From Acanthosepion lycidas (lineage: Eukaryota > Mollusca > Cephalopoda > Sepiida > Sepiidae), in contig OZ010595.1 of the NCBI GenBank assembly GCA_963932145.1, forward strand, positions 94,016,095-94,080,094: a DNA stretch of 64,000 bases. The letters run 5' to 3'. Below the pieces are notes generated by a model. That model worked only from the letters and a program-made list of their open reading frames with translations. It was not told the DNA's origin and searched no databases. The position numbers and the translations under genes are program-made. This document shows, piece after piece, positions 31,385 through 42,480 of this stretch; positions within the stretch are counted from its first letter, which is position 1; each line of letters opens with the position of its first letter.

Positions 31385-31800
31385 TTATTTATATTGTTCG
31401 GACTCATCTTTATTGCCATATTCACGATGTTTCAACTGTTGTACACTCTGTCCTACTTCAGGCGATATACGTTGGAATTTCATACAGAACCCTTTATTTC
31501 ATCCACTATGGTAGATTGTCCTAGTTCCACGTGCCATGCCTTTTCTGGATATCTCAATTTCAGCTAATTCCCTTTAGTAACTCAACTCTCCAAGGTTTTC
31601 TTCACTTCTGCTGTGGCCTGATATTGAACTCATATCTCTTTGGGTCAAGTCACTGGATTACTTCAACCAATGCTTTTATCCACTGGGGTGAAATGTGAAC
31701 ATGACAATAATGATGAGGACAACAGTCTGAACAATGTAAATAATGTAAATAGTCACAATACCTCATCTCAGAGATATAGACAGATATTTCAATTTATTTT
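31385..31800. mobile_element. PLE-type terminal repeat arms in inverted orientation
   Basis: Minus-strand blocks (complement of TACTTCAGGCGATATACGTT, TTCCACGTGCCATGCC and CTTTATTTCATCCACTATGG) are followed by the tRNA-like part. Then the plus-strand satellite-like piece GATGAGGACAACAGTCTGAA, CAATGTAAATAATGTAAATA and CTCATCTCAGAGATATAGAC follows at 31705-31790. This is a compact version of the inverted structure at 18012-18500. Confidence 0.6.
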
Positions 31801-32243
31801 AACTATTTTTTCTCAGATCGATTATTATAGCCACAGTATTTCTGCCAAGTACTTTTGGGATATCTTACCTGTGTTGATTATTGTGTTGCTTTGTCTCTAT
31901 AAAGCTGTTTCTTACTTATTCCTACTGAACCAGTGTATACTATTTCACTACCTGATCCAGAGATTGAACTCAACACAGCTAGATGAACTCTTGATTGACA
32001 TACCAGAATGCCAGTGAAGGACACCAATGGAGTCTTTGTACTTTGTACTGATTATTTGATCATTTTTTTTATGGTAACTCTCAGCATATTTATTTATTTA
32101 AATTATTGTTCTCATCATAATCGTCATATATGTTATGATAGACACAATATTTCAGACAAGTACTCTCTAACCATATTCAGGTGTCAATTATTTTCATTGA
32201 TAAGGGATATAAGTTGATTATTAGTATTATTAGTATTGTTTTA
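31800..32243. other. no gene seen
   Basis: Repeat-like AT-rich sequence; frames of 125 and 69 codons here lack support. Confidence 0.35.
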
Positions 32244-32245
32244 TA

Positions 32246-32325
32246 TTAGGTTGTTGCAAAAATAATGTCGTTTTCTCACATATGTTACTATGTGAGAAAA
32301 CGACATTATTTTTGCACCAACCTAA
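32246..32325. mobile_element. 80-bp palindromic mariner MITE (copy 1)
   Basis: The 80-bp sequence begins TTAGGTTGTTGCAAAAATAA and ends TTATTTTTGCACCAACCTAA. It is almost perfectly self-complementary around a central ACATATGTTACTATGT-like loop, and is flanked by TA on both sides (32244-32245 and 32326-32327). The terminal sequence TTAGGTTGGTGCAAAA is that of the mariner group whose mammalian MITE is MADE1, also 80 bp long. There is no coding capacity. Confidence 0.95.
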
Positions 32326-32329
32326 TACC

Positions 32330-33355
32330 TGTGATACCATTTGTTATTCATTCTTGCTGAAACTAAAGCATATTATTTCACTACTTGATCAAGAGATAGA
32401 TCAGTATGTTTTCATTTCTTCTTCCCTCAGCTATGGGTTAAATAGCAGGGCTGAGTGGGCTAGCTAGCCTTAGTTGTCATCTAATCTAGGAGAAAGATAA
32501 CTCTGAACTCAAAACCAGTTGTGCTTGACACTGCAGCTCCAACCTGTAAAAGCTTACTTACTACAGAAAGTGCTGCAGCAAAACTAGCATGGTGAGTCTG
32601 TGGCCCTAACATGTTGTGGCTGTGGCCCAAGCATGGTGAGGCCTTATACTCAACAGAAGTCTACTGGTACCCAGGAAAGTAGGTATATTTGTCAAGATCA
32701 AAAACATGGACCTCATAATCTCCATTCCAATGCTCAAACTACTTATCTCTTTTCTAATATAAGAAAATAGAAATAAAAAAAAATCAATTCAAAATAAAAA
32801 CCTAAAAAAAAAATCCTTTCAGTGTGCCAAAATTTCTGCATAGACAGTCATTGAATAGTCAGCCTTGTCCAATAAAATTAATCTGGAACCCAAATAAAAT
32901 GTAATGGTTTGTAATCTCCGTAATTTAAGACAGATTAGTAAGAAATAGAGAAAAAAACTGCTCAAGGCAGATTACTTTGGCACCATAAAAGTAAAAGTAT
33001 TGTATTTCAATTTCACCATTGATGCTTAGATAACAATTTATGTCAGGCTGGTAGCTAAAATGGGAGTTATAAAGCCTCCCCTAAATTGGGCAAATGTAAT
33101 AGACATATAGACAGATGTTCCTTCAGCTTTCTTTAATGTCCTGCTGTTTTTGAAAAGCAGTAATGTCTGTAATTAACTTACTCTTAGATAGGAAAAAGCT
33201 GTATGATATTTACAGAATCAATTGATCTGTTTACATACTACTTGGCCGATTCAAGATTACAAAAATGTTTTTATCAATTTAATATAAAGCCAATAAATTA
33301 GTCTTTCTCCTCAGTGATCATGATTTTATTTCTCAGTACTCTACAACCCCTTTCT
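32330..33355. other. no gene seen
   Basis: About 1 kb of low-complexity to ordinary AT-rich DNA; no exon, repeat or transposon motif was recognised. Confidence 0.4.
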
Positions 33356-33359
33356 CACA

Positions 33360-33750
33360 GATGAAATACCACAAGCCTCTCACTGCTCGATAGCTACTTC
33401 CATTGAAAGTGCTCAGACACACTACATTCCTTAGCTCCACCAATACTAACCTTCAAGGCTAACAACTGCCATTTTATACACATTGTAGGGAAGCACCCTC
33501 ATTCTCTTCATATTCCATTGGTGAGATGTAAGTTCCACTTGAGCAGCTTTTCCCCACAAACAGCTGTTTTGTGGAACTGACTCCCAAAATAATGCTTCCC
33601 TGATCACTACAGTCTTAACCTGTTCAAGTCTAGAAATAACCATTATCTTCCCCAAATATCTGCATAAACTTTGCCTTTTACTCTGTAACCCTCTACTTTG
33701 AGTGGCTCTTGTAACTTGTACAGGGTGAACATCATTGTAAGAGAAAAAAG
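33360..33750 (+). pseudogene. Jockey-like LINE C-terminal tail
   Basis: The plus strand shows FHLSSFFPTNSCFVELTPK-like, ITTVLTCSSLE-like and EWLL-LVQGEHH-like pieces. They correspond to the HSDSFFPRTA-LWN-LP...FPD-YNL--FK-RVNRYL ending of Jockey-like polyproteins. The final phrase GAGTGGCTCTTGTAACTTGT with ACAGGGTG recurs at 34510-34550, so a second, more decayed tail lies there. Confidence 0.5.
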
Positions 33751-33779
33751 GTAGTGCTTTTATGATATTGATTAATTCT

Positions 33780-34923
33780 CTTTGCAATATTTTGATTAAT
33801 AAATATTTAGATCTAAGTTATTTCCTTTGGAAAATATTGTATGGCAAATTTCGTACTGAACCAAAAGATACAGTATGAATTATACTTTACCATCCATCCA
33901 AAAGAATTGAAATAATGTCCATATCTCCCAGTCTATATTTAGCTATGTACCTTCCCTCATTTATTCATATCTAATTTGCTCATGTTTGTTAATATATTCA
34001 TCGCACCTTAGTGATCTTTGATGCAGTCAGGTCAGAAATTCTCCCTTGTTACCACATAAACATTGTTGACTTAGAGAGGAAGCAAGCAATGCCAAATAAC
34101 TGCCAATTGCCCTAGAGATGCCATCAAGGCATCCTGAAAATCTCTTCATATATTCAAGTCATGGATTCTTCTCTGCTACTTGTACATTGTATGCAATGGT
34201 TTCATTTGAATTCTGACTGAGCTAGTTGTTCTCTCTGCAAAAGGCATGACTCCAATTCTGTTTGGAACTTTGTCCATTCACTTACTGTAGCTGGCCAACG
34301 TTTGTCTGTTACAATGTCCAATAGAAAAGAGGTTTAATAACAAAAAATTTAGCGACCACTCTCCCATACCTACCTGTTCATTCAGAAGTGTTGAAATTTT
34401 GTTATCTTAATCTCTTTAGGCATAGAGTTAACAGTTATCAAACCCACATTTCCTTATACACTCCACTTCTTGCCTCCTACTTTTACAGATCATACAGCAA
34501 CCTCATTCAGTAACTTCCTATAGCTTGAGTGGCTCTTAAGCCATACAGGGTGCGAACATTAGTAAAACAAATCTCAATCTTGAACCTTTGTTCCTGCAAT
34601 AAATGGAGTGTGAAAAGAACACACTATTAATTTTAACTACCTCCCTTCCTCAACAATGTTTATTGTTTTAAAAAGCAATAATTAGAATTTTGATAAAACT
34701 AAACATATTTAATTTTTCTTTGTTCTTGAGAATTGACAGCAAAATTAATAAACTATTTATTAGATTCTTTATTGGAATGATTGGCAAAACAATGGTTAAT
34801 TGCCAAATGATTCAAACTTTATAAAATGGTAAATAATAAAGATTCCCTTATATCTGGTTCACATATTTTAATAATTTAGTAAATGTTTATAAATTTATGA
34901 ATTAAAAATTGCTTTCATGATTA
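33780..34923. other. mostly unassigned; one decayed LINE tail near 34280-34570
   Basis: Apart from the repeated tail phrase (GAGTGGCTCTTAAGCCATAC) nothing could be identified. Confidence 0.35.
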
Positions 34924-34928
34924 TTTCT

Positions 34929-35039
34929 GTAGTGATATGTAAATGAGGTACTGTATAAAAGGCAGTATCGCTATAACTATGGGAGAGTTATCTTCTCTTG
35001 ATGACACTACATCTGTCAGAGAGAATAACTATCATAACA
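34929..35039 (+). repeat. 5' LTR of the Gypsy element
   Basis: 111 bp, TG...CA ends, about 85-88% identical to the 3' copy by eye. TATAAAAGGCAGT looks like a TATA-box region. Confidence 0.9.
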
Positions 35040-35059
35040 ATATGGTGTCGCTGATTGGT

Positions 35060-35390
35060 TGCTTAACTGTGATGGCAGATCATAGGTATGTAGAAAATTG
35101 GTTTAGGTGTTTTGCAGCATCAGCAAGAGTAAAGATGTTAAAGGACACCAAAGCTAGTGGAGGAGAAAATGAAGTTATGGATTTTTTTTAGCCTTAGTTG
35201 GGTGTAAGGCCATAAAAAAAATCTCTGTCATGGTCTACCCCAAAGTGTTGGAAGAATTAGTATATGTAGAAATTTCTGTCATCATAAAAGCAAATATACA
35301 ACCCAAAAATGATTGGTCAAAGCAGAAAGAACAACATTTCTTGAAAGGCAACAGAGACCAGATGAAATGGTATATACATATGAAAAGCAA
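35060..35390 (+). pseudogene. Gypsy gag relic
   Basis: MADHRYVENWFRCFAASARV and MLKDTKASGGENEVMDFF followed by stops match the start of a Gag of this Gypsy group. It then runs into RP-KKLSW-TPK-like decayed sequence. The zinc knuckle is absent or lost. Confidence 0.6.
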
Positions 35391-35398
35391 ATAGAAAT

Positions 35399-35640
35399 GT
35401 GGAAAATATAGATTCTCCGATTGAAAGTATGGAAGTATTTGTGATAAAACAGGATAAAAGTAGGGAAATGGTGAAGTTGAATGAAGTAAATTTACTCATG
35501 CAAGTGGATACTGGAAATGATATTACGTTGATACTGAGGAATATTTGGCAAAGAATGTATAGGCCAAAGTTAAAGAAAAGCAATCTCCAGTTGAGACAGT
35601 TTGATGCCGAGTATTTGGCTTAAAGAAATCAGTCAACCCA
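35399..35640 (+). pseudogene. Gypsy aspartic protease region
   Basis: A 74-codon frame holds MQVDTGNDITLILRNIWQRM, with the catalytic DTG intact, and SNLQLRQFD. Confidence 0.75.
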
Positions 35641-36700
35641 TGTATTTTCAAACCTGCAAAGTTCCTTTTCCCATACTACCCTTGGTGGTTGCTAGATTGA
35701 ACAAAATATTGGAACAAGGAACATTAGAAAAAGTCAGCGAGGGTTGTAGCAATGGCTATACACAAACCCAATGGATATTTTAACAATTTCTGGTGATTAT
35801 AAGATGCTGGTGAATTACCAGATTGGTTCGGATTAATTTCCATTGCAAAACATTGAAACAGCGTGCCATGAGTTTGCTGGTATGAAATACTTTGCTAAAA
35901 TTGACTTTAAGTCAGTATATAATAAAATAAAAATTGATAGCAAGTTTCAAGAAGTCACCACAATGGATATTGCTATTGGATTAATAAGATGAACTCATCT
36001 ACTATTTGAAGTAAAAATGTCAAGTGAGATTTTCCAAAAATCCATCAAAAATTTTTTAGAGGGTATTAGACATATAATTGTATATTAGAACAGCTTTAGC
36101 ATTGGTGCATGCAGTAAAAAAGAGCTCAAAAGTAAAATGGAGCAAGTTTTGAAAAAATTAAATAGTATGGTTACAACAATTAATCAAGATAAATGCAAGT
36201 TTAATTGTGAAAAATTTTGTATCTAGGATATCAAATATCCAATATCACCAGATAACAAACTCATTAATAAATATCAAGGATAACTGCACCCAGAAATAAA
36301 AAAAAAGAGTTAGGATCTTCTAGGATTAGTAGGATTCTTAGTAGGATTACTCAACATATAACAGATATCTAACATGATATAGTAACTTGGTGGAACCATT
36401 TAACAAAATAAAGAAGATGAAATTAAAAAAAGGCGCTCGTAAACAAACCAGTTGTTAAAATTTTTTGACCCAGTGAAAAAAGATGACATTAACTACTGAT
36501 GCCAGTGACTGCACTGAAAGTTTTTGCTGGAAAGGAAATTTCTATTAAAATCTGATCATAAACCTTTGGAATTTACACTCAACTCGAGAAGAGAGCTACC
36601 AAAGGTCACATCTGCCAGGATATTAAAATGGGTGATTAAGCTTATAGGGTTTGACTTTGACATCATATAAACTAAAGGAAATGCTATCTTGGTTAAATTT
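35640..36700 (+). pseudogene. Gypsy reverse transcriptase / RNase H relic
   Basis: Readable pieces in order: PFPILPLVVARLNKILEQGT, VNYQIGSD, FPLQNIETACHEFAGMKYFA (KIDFKSVYN), IFQKSIKNFLEGIRH, then LLERKFLLKSDHKPLEF (RNase H region) and ILKWVIKLIGFDFDII. The RT palm YVDD box is replaced (VY-N) and many stops are present. Confidence 0.75.
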
Positions 36701-36779
36701 TGAAAGCAAAAATGTAGAACCAAATGAAAATTGTGAGGATAGGATTTTGAACTGGATAGAAATAAACGTATTACCCTTA

Positions 36780-38028
36780 AATTGTCTTAGGTTGAGAACC
36801 TGACAGGATACAATGTTGAATAGAATTATAGATAAAGAGAAATTACATGGAGTAATTGCTTTATGGTTGAGAGGCCTTATAAAGAGTCAATTAACAATAG
36901 AAAAAGGAATTATATGTAATGGAGTTATCATAGTACCTCTATAGTCCCTGAGAAAAGAAGTAATTAAAGCCATGCACAATGATATAGATGGAGGTATATT
37001 GCAAGCATAGTGGCCAGGCTATTTGAGAAATATGGAAGAGTATGATAAAAAATGCCCAAATTGTGTAGAAATAAAGAAATTTAGGGAAAATAAATTCACT
37101 CATGAGCAAAGGAAATGGGGCTTTGGACATGAGTACTTATGGATCATGCTTACATTAAAGTATAAAACTATTTCTGATATTAGTTGACTTGTATACAAGT
37201 TGACCTGAAATTATTAAAGTTGCAGACAGAAAAGCCACTACTGTGAAGCAGGTGTTTTTGAGAAATAGAGTTCCCCAAAAACTTGATCTCTGACAATGCA
37301 CCTGAGTTTTGTGAAAATAATTTACATGCATGGTTAAAACCTATTGTCTGCATTCCATATAAAATACCACTTTACCACCCACAGTCAAATGGAATTGCAG
37401 AGAGAATGGTTTAAATGGTAAAAGTGGGATTAAGAGCATCTTCTCCAGCAGATTGTGATATAGTGATTTATAGAGCTATTCTACATGCAGGCAGAAGACA
37501 AAACTCATCTGCATTGATAGGAAGACAAATAAGTGCTTTGATTACCACATCATTTAAAACAAATGAAAGTCTGTGGTATATAAAGGACAAAGATTCAAGT
37601 CCTGAAAAAGTGAATTTTGTGGGGCAAAAGGGATTTAACACAGAGCATACTGGCTCCTAAAGACCAATTTAAAACCACAAGAGTGCATGAAGCTATGGAA
37701 AATGAAAACAAGGAAGAATAAGAAGCAGAAGAACAGATAACACAAGAAAGGATGAATAAATCCAGTATTGAGAATGATCAGAAAGACCACCAGAGAGATG
37801 AAAGTGAAGAACAGGAGTGTTTCTACTAGTAGTGATGAACAATCTGGGGATGAGAGTGACCGTAGATATCACAATGATTCAAATGACGAGTATCAGTTAA
37901 GACCTACATCTCCTATAAAAAGAAATAAAGAGACTCACTCTGAGATATGGATTATGTCTTCCAGGATTGTTAGTAGATGTCAAAGGTCAACTAAAGGTAT
38001 GAAGCCAGTTAGATTCAGGGAGGTGTAG
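36780..38028 (+). pseudogene. Gypsy integrase and C-terminal tail
   Basis: HGVIALWLRGLIKSQ, then AMHNDIDGGI, CPNCVEIKKFRE (HHCC zinc region), and HPQSNGIAERMV, followed by VKVGLRASS, mark the integrase. The frame ends SRCQRSTKGMKPVRFREV, whose stop codon at 38026-38028 overlaps the start of the 3' LTR. There are multiple stops before that. Confidence 0.75.
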
Positions 38029-38135
38029 TCATATGTAAATGAAGTACTGTACAAAAGGCAGTATCGCTATATATATGGAAGAGTTATTTTCTCTTGATGA
38101 GACTACGCCTGTTAGAGAGAATACTTATCATAAGA
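38024..38135 (+). repeat. 3' LTR of the Gypsy element
   Basis: 112 bp, starts TGTAGTC. The terminal CA has mutated to GA, and the TSD ATTTC follows at once. Confidence 0.9.
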
Positions 38136-39396
38136 ATTTCTTTATAAATTGGTAAATGGTAAATATTACATTGCTTAATTTTTAATAGTATTAGTTTTTA
38201 TAATATTTTAAATATAAAATTATTCTTGTAAATAAATTAATATTTATAATTAATATCTAATAATTGAATATCACTTTGTTGAAAATAATTTTTAAGTTGA
38301 AACATTTATTTACATTATTTATATTGTTTGGACATCTTCATGGAAATAATCAAACATATTCCCATCCAATCCAACCAGATGGTGAGCCTGGACATGATGA
38401 GTTTGTTCACCAAGGTACCCACAGAATGGGTACAGTCAGTAGTCAAGGACAGACTGACCTTGGACTTATTAATAGGGGAATGTACCAGTATAACAATAGA
38501 TAACCTGATGAAGATGATGACTTTTTGTACACAAACAACAGACTTTGGAATAGGATTAGACATATATCGACAGTGATTAAGGTTTAGTAAGGGGCTCATC
38601 ATTATCACCAGAAATGGAAAACATGGAATACTTCGAAGAAATGGCATTGGAATCCATATCACTAAAGCCAACCCTATAGCTAAGATACGTAGATGACACT
38701 TTCATACTCTGGCCACACCAGGAAGAGGTTCAGCTACTACTGGACTATTTGAACTCAATAAGATCATCAATACAGTTCACAATGGAGTGAAAAAAAAAAT
38801 AGCATTCCTAGATGTACTAATATCTCAAACAAAGCATAGATTTGAGACATCCGTATACTGCAAACCAAAATTTACTGAACAATATCTCAACTTTGACTCT
38901 CACCACCCATACAGTGTAAAGAAAGGGATCATTACCTGACTACAACATTGTGCAAAAGTCATAAGTGGCAATCTAGAGATATATGAACAAAAAATGGCCA
39001 GTATAAGAAGTACCCTACAATGTAACAACTACACTTGGTACATGACAGCAGTACCCACAAACTGGAATAGAGGGGTGCAGGATGATAATAACACTCAGAA
39101 AAAAGCTTCCATCTACCTATGATATGTAGAGGACTCATCCAAAAAGATCCAAAAGATCTGTTGACCATATAACATCAGGACAAATTTTAGCAGTGGTTCA
39201 ACACTACACAAACATCTCTTCTGAGCAAGAGCATCCATAGAGGAGAACATGATTAAGGACTGTGTGTACACCATGTTGTGCAGAGAAACAAGAGAAAAGA
39301 AGAAACAAGCTGCCCCCTTAAAGTAAAAATGAAGAAACACTGTAAGGCCATAACATGAAGTGAAATGGAAAAATCTGACATGGCTGACCATATATG

Positions 39397-40040
39397 AAGA
39401 GAAAAAGGAATTATATATATATATGATAAAGAAACAGGAAACTTTTATCAATCTAACATATTTCTTCATTTTTATTAGAGGTTCATCAGAAAATTAGACA
39501 TGGAGAGAAAGAAGAAAGAAATTCAACTTGTCATCTCTCCTTGAATTCAGAATGCTACAAATAATACTAACATTTGTTTAACAATTCAAATGCATGTGAA
39601 ACATGATTAACCAGTGAAAATCAAACAGCACAAATGTAAAAATACCAGAATTTCTTTTTTCTTTTTCTCTCATCAATAAAAATTATGCAAAGTCTGTGGT
39701 TTACATTGTTGTTTTTTTTTTTGAAAGACTTTTATTAGATTGGTGCAAAAATAATGTCGTTTTCTAACATATGTTACTATGTGAGAAAACGACATTATTT
39801 TTGCACCAACCTAATAATCATGTCAGTTATTATCAAGCATTGGATCTTAATAAACAATAAACAAGCTTTTCTGCTTGGCATTTTTTTTTGGTGGGGAACA
39901 CTAGAATTCAAATTAATTCATATATACATGTATCATAAGTTATATTGTATGTATCACACAGCTTGGTAGTTTCGGACGTTGTATACACCTGTTTTCTTCA
40001 CGTGATGTATGTTGGAATTTCAAACCAAAACCTTTATTTA
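39397..40040. mobile_element. 644-bp insertion inside the PLE with 11-bp duplication
   Basis: GACCATATATG at 39386-39396 is repeated at 40041-40051, and the PLE frame resumes after it. The right end (39970-40040: TCTTCACGTGATGTATGTTG ... CAAAACCTTTATTTA) is a truncated minus-strand PLE terminal-repeat arm, so the insertion is itself PLE-derived, and it contains a MITE at 39735-39814. Confidence 0.7.
39735..39814. mobile_element. 80-bp palindromic mariner MITE (copy 2)
   Basis: It is the same length as the copy at 32246-32325 and nearly identical in sequence (TTAGATTGGTGCAAAAATAA start, TTGCACCAACCTAA end), flanked by TA at 39733-39734 and 39815-39816. The near-identity of the two copies implies recent amplification. 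Confidence 0.95.
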
Positions 40041-40289
40041 GACCATATATGGAAAAAAAAGTGAGATCACCACTATTTGTGGGATGAAATTGAAATAATA
40101 CACAGAGAATATGACTGGAAAATACAAAAACTTAAGGAATCAGCACATATGTTAGGCTATAAAAATCTCCTGAGCCAGCCAAACGTAGACATGAATACAA
40201 TGTGAAAACCAGTAATACATAGATCAAGAGAAAAACAACAATGACAGTAATTGTAATAAAAGCTCTGGTAATCAGGTTTATAAATCATA

Positions 40290-40478
40290 AAAATTCACTT
40301 ACCAATGTCCCCAAGGACACATTGCCCAGTTAATACGAGCACTGGTTAGTTGATTGATCCAAAAAATTGTAAATTCAATTCTTTGAACAAAAAACTTGAA
40401 GTGTTGAGTTATTAACTAAAACTGAAATATCCAAAGACTAAGTCAAGGGTTTGGTTTGAAATTCCTAGAAATATCAGC
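40290..40478 (+). repeat. tRNA-like terminal segment of the PLE
   Basis: CACTGGTTAGTTGATTGATC and TGTAAATTCAATTCTTTGAA correspond to the tRNA-like block at 28455-28530 and 18214-18304. It links the PLE endonuclease end to the satellite that follows. Confidence 0.5.
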
Positions 40479-41865
40479 TAAAGAAGGCTGGAGTGTACAA
40501 TGGCCAAAATATTGTCAACATGACAATAAAAATGAGGACAACAGTCTGAACAATGTAAATAGTGTAAATAGTTACAATACTTCATCTCAGAAATACAGAC
40601 ATATCCTGAAGAAGGCCAGAGCATATAACTGAAACATTGTGAATATAACAATAAAAATGAGGACAACAGTCTGAACAATGTAAATAGTGTAAATAGTTAC
40701 AATACTTCATCTCAGAAATACAGACATATCCTGAAGAAGGCTAGAGCATATAACTGAAACATTGTGAATATAACAATAAAAATGAGGACAACAGTCTAAA
40801 CAATGTAAATAGTGTAAATAGTTACAATACTTCATCTCAGAAATACAGACATATCCTGAAGAAGGCTAGAGCATATAACTGAAACATTGTGAATATAACA
40901 ATAAAAATGAGGACAACAGTCTAAACAATGTAAATAGTGTAAATAGTTACAATACTTCATCTCAGAAATACAGACATATCCTGAAGAAGGCTAGAGCATA
41001 TAACTGAAACATTGTGAATATAACAATAAAAATGAGGACAACAGTCTGAACAATGTAAATAGTGTAAATAGTTACAATACTTCATCTCAGAAATACAGAC
41101 ATATCCTGAAGAAGGCCAGAGCATATAACTGAAACATTGTGAATATAACAATAAAAATGAGGACAACAGTCTGAACAATGTAAATAGTGTAAATAGTTAC
41201 AATACTTCATCTCAGAAATACAGACATATCCTGAAGAAGGCCAGAGCATATAACTGAAACATTGTGAATATAACAATAAAAATGAGGACAACAGTCTGAA
41301 CAATGTAAATAGTGTAAATAGTTACAATACTTCATCTCAGATATACAGACATATCCTGAAGAAGGCCAGAGCATATAACTGAAACATTGTGAATATGACA
41401 ATAAAAATGAGGACAACAGTCTGAACAATATAAATAGTGTAAATAGTTACAATACTTCATCTCAGAAATACAGACATATCCTGAAGAAGGCCAGAGCATA
41501 TAACTGAAACATTGTGAATATGACAATAAAAATGAGGACAACAGTCTGAACAATGTAAATAGTGTAAATAGTTACAATACTTCATCTCAGAAATAAAGAC
41601 ATATCCTGAAGAAGGCCAGAGCATATAACTGAAACATTGTGAATATGACAATAAAAATGTGGACAACAGTCTGAACAATGTAAATAGTGTAAATAGTTAC
41701 AATACTTCATCTCAGAAATACAGACATATCCTGAAGAAGGCCAGAGCATATAATAACTGAAATATTGTGAATATGACAATAAAGATGAGGACAACAGTCT
41801 GAACAATGTAAATAGTGTAAATAGTTAACAATACTTCATCATAGAGATCTAGACAGATGTCAAAA
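40479..41865 (+). repeat. 125-bp satellite (about 11 units) derived from a PLE terminal repeat
   Basis: Eleven head-to-tail units of 125 bp (the last with a 3-nt insertion). Each contains CCTGAAGAAGGCCAGAGCAT, ATAACTGAAACATTGTGAAT, ACAATAAAAATGAGGACAAC, CTGAACAATGTAAATAGTG and CTTCATCTCAGAAATACAGA. Units are about 97% identical in the centre and more divergent at the left edge, where the first unit still has the PLE-arm form (AGGCTGGAGTGTACAATGGC). The repeated 73-codon minus-strand frames are artefacts of the repeat. Every unit keeps CTGAAGA...GAAAC and an ATTGT/ACAAT hairpin downstream. Confidence 0.93.
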
Positions 41866-41869
41866 TATT

Positions 41870-42480
41870 TAACTCATTTTTCTTGAGACATACGTAATTT
41901 GTTAATTTTGTGTTTTTTATTTATATATTTCATTATTTTCTTCCATCAATGCTGGGTAAAAAAAATAAATAAAATTAGATGTGCATATTCGTTTTTCCTC
42001 GGTTAGTACGTAATGAAAATTTAACTCAATTAAAACTTTCATCATACATAAGACTTCCTCACTTATTTAACATCTACTTCAACTTCTAACATCTCTGCCT
42101 AAACTATAAAATTTGATTTACTATTTTCTTTTTCTTAATGGTCAAATATAGGTTCACCTATTATCCAGTTCACATTTCTCTCTGGTCTTTTAAAAAGAGT
42201 AGAGGTTTATTACTTATTTCATGTTTAGGATTGGGTTTCTGGTTCCTTTTTATTCTATTTCACTTCTAGTAGCCCCTTACATCTTAGTGGCTTTATCACC
42301 TTGCTTGGGGTGAATTGATTAAAAATAAATATACATGTGAGTATTGGTCTGCATATTTATATATATTTGTCTGTATGTGTCTGCAATGTTTCCAAAGAAG
42401 TCAGTGAAACTGAATTCAGATGAATGAAATTGGTTTTAACTTACTGTTGCAGTTTAACAAATAAAAGATCCTATGCTGAG
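41870..42480. other. no gene; short LINE-tail phrase near 42255-42320
   Basis: CCCCTTACATCTTAGTGGCT...TTGCTTGGGGTGAATTGATT is the extreme 3' end of the Jockey-like tail family seen at 45690 and 59780. The rest is unassigned. Confidence 0.45.

Larger units (their letters stand above)
34929..38135 (+). mobile_element. Ty3/Gypsy LTR retrotransposon, complete ends, decayed interior
   Basis: Two LTRs of 111-112 bp (34929-35039 and 38024-38135) both start TGTAGT and share TATGTAAATGA(A/G)GTACTG, AAAAGGCAGTATCGCTATA and TTAGAGAGAATA-like blocks. A perfect 5-bp target-site duplication ATTTC lies at 34924-34928 and 38136-38140. A possible primer-binding site starting TGGTGTCGC follows the 5' LTR (35043-35058), and a purine run GGGAGG precedes the 3' LTR. 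The order gag, protease, RT, RNase H, integrase is recognisable on the plus strand. At 3.2 kb it is shorter than a typical 4.5-5 kb Gypsy, with internal deletions and many stops. Confidence 0.92.
38325..40280 (+). mobile_element. Penelope-like element, RT plus endonuclease end, interrupted
   Basis: The plus strand has in order: NQMVSLDMMSLFTKVPTEWV, TIDNLMKMMTFCTQTTDFG, MEYFEEMALESISLKPTL-like, LRYVDDTFILWPHQEEVQLL with the catalytic YVDD intact (38686-38697), AFLDVLISQTK, YCKPKFTEQYLNFDSHHPYS, SIEENMIKDCVYTM, and after the interruption DEIEIIHREYDWKIQKLKES and NLLSQPNVDMNTM. This is the RT and C-terminal endonuclease architecture of Penelope-like elements. A 644-bp insertion (39397-40040) splits the endonuclease region, flanked by an 11-bp direct repeat GACCATATATG. 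Numerous frame breaks are present. Confidence 0.85.

Noticed and set aside
31640-32017. 125-codon plus-strand frame
   Set aside because: Its first half lies in PLE terminal-repeat sequence that occurs elsewhere non-coding, and there is no splice context.
40957-41806. Series of identical 73-codon minus-strand frames
   Set aside because: They are the 125-bp satellite read in one frame, with no splice signals, and they overlap each other.
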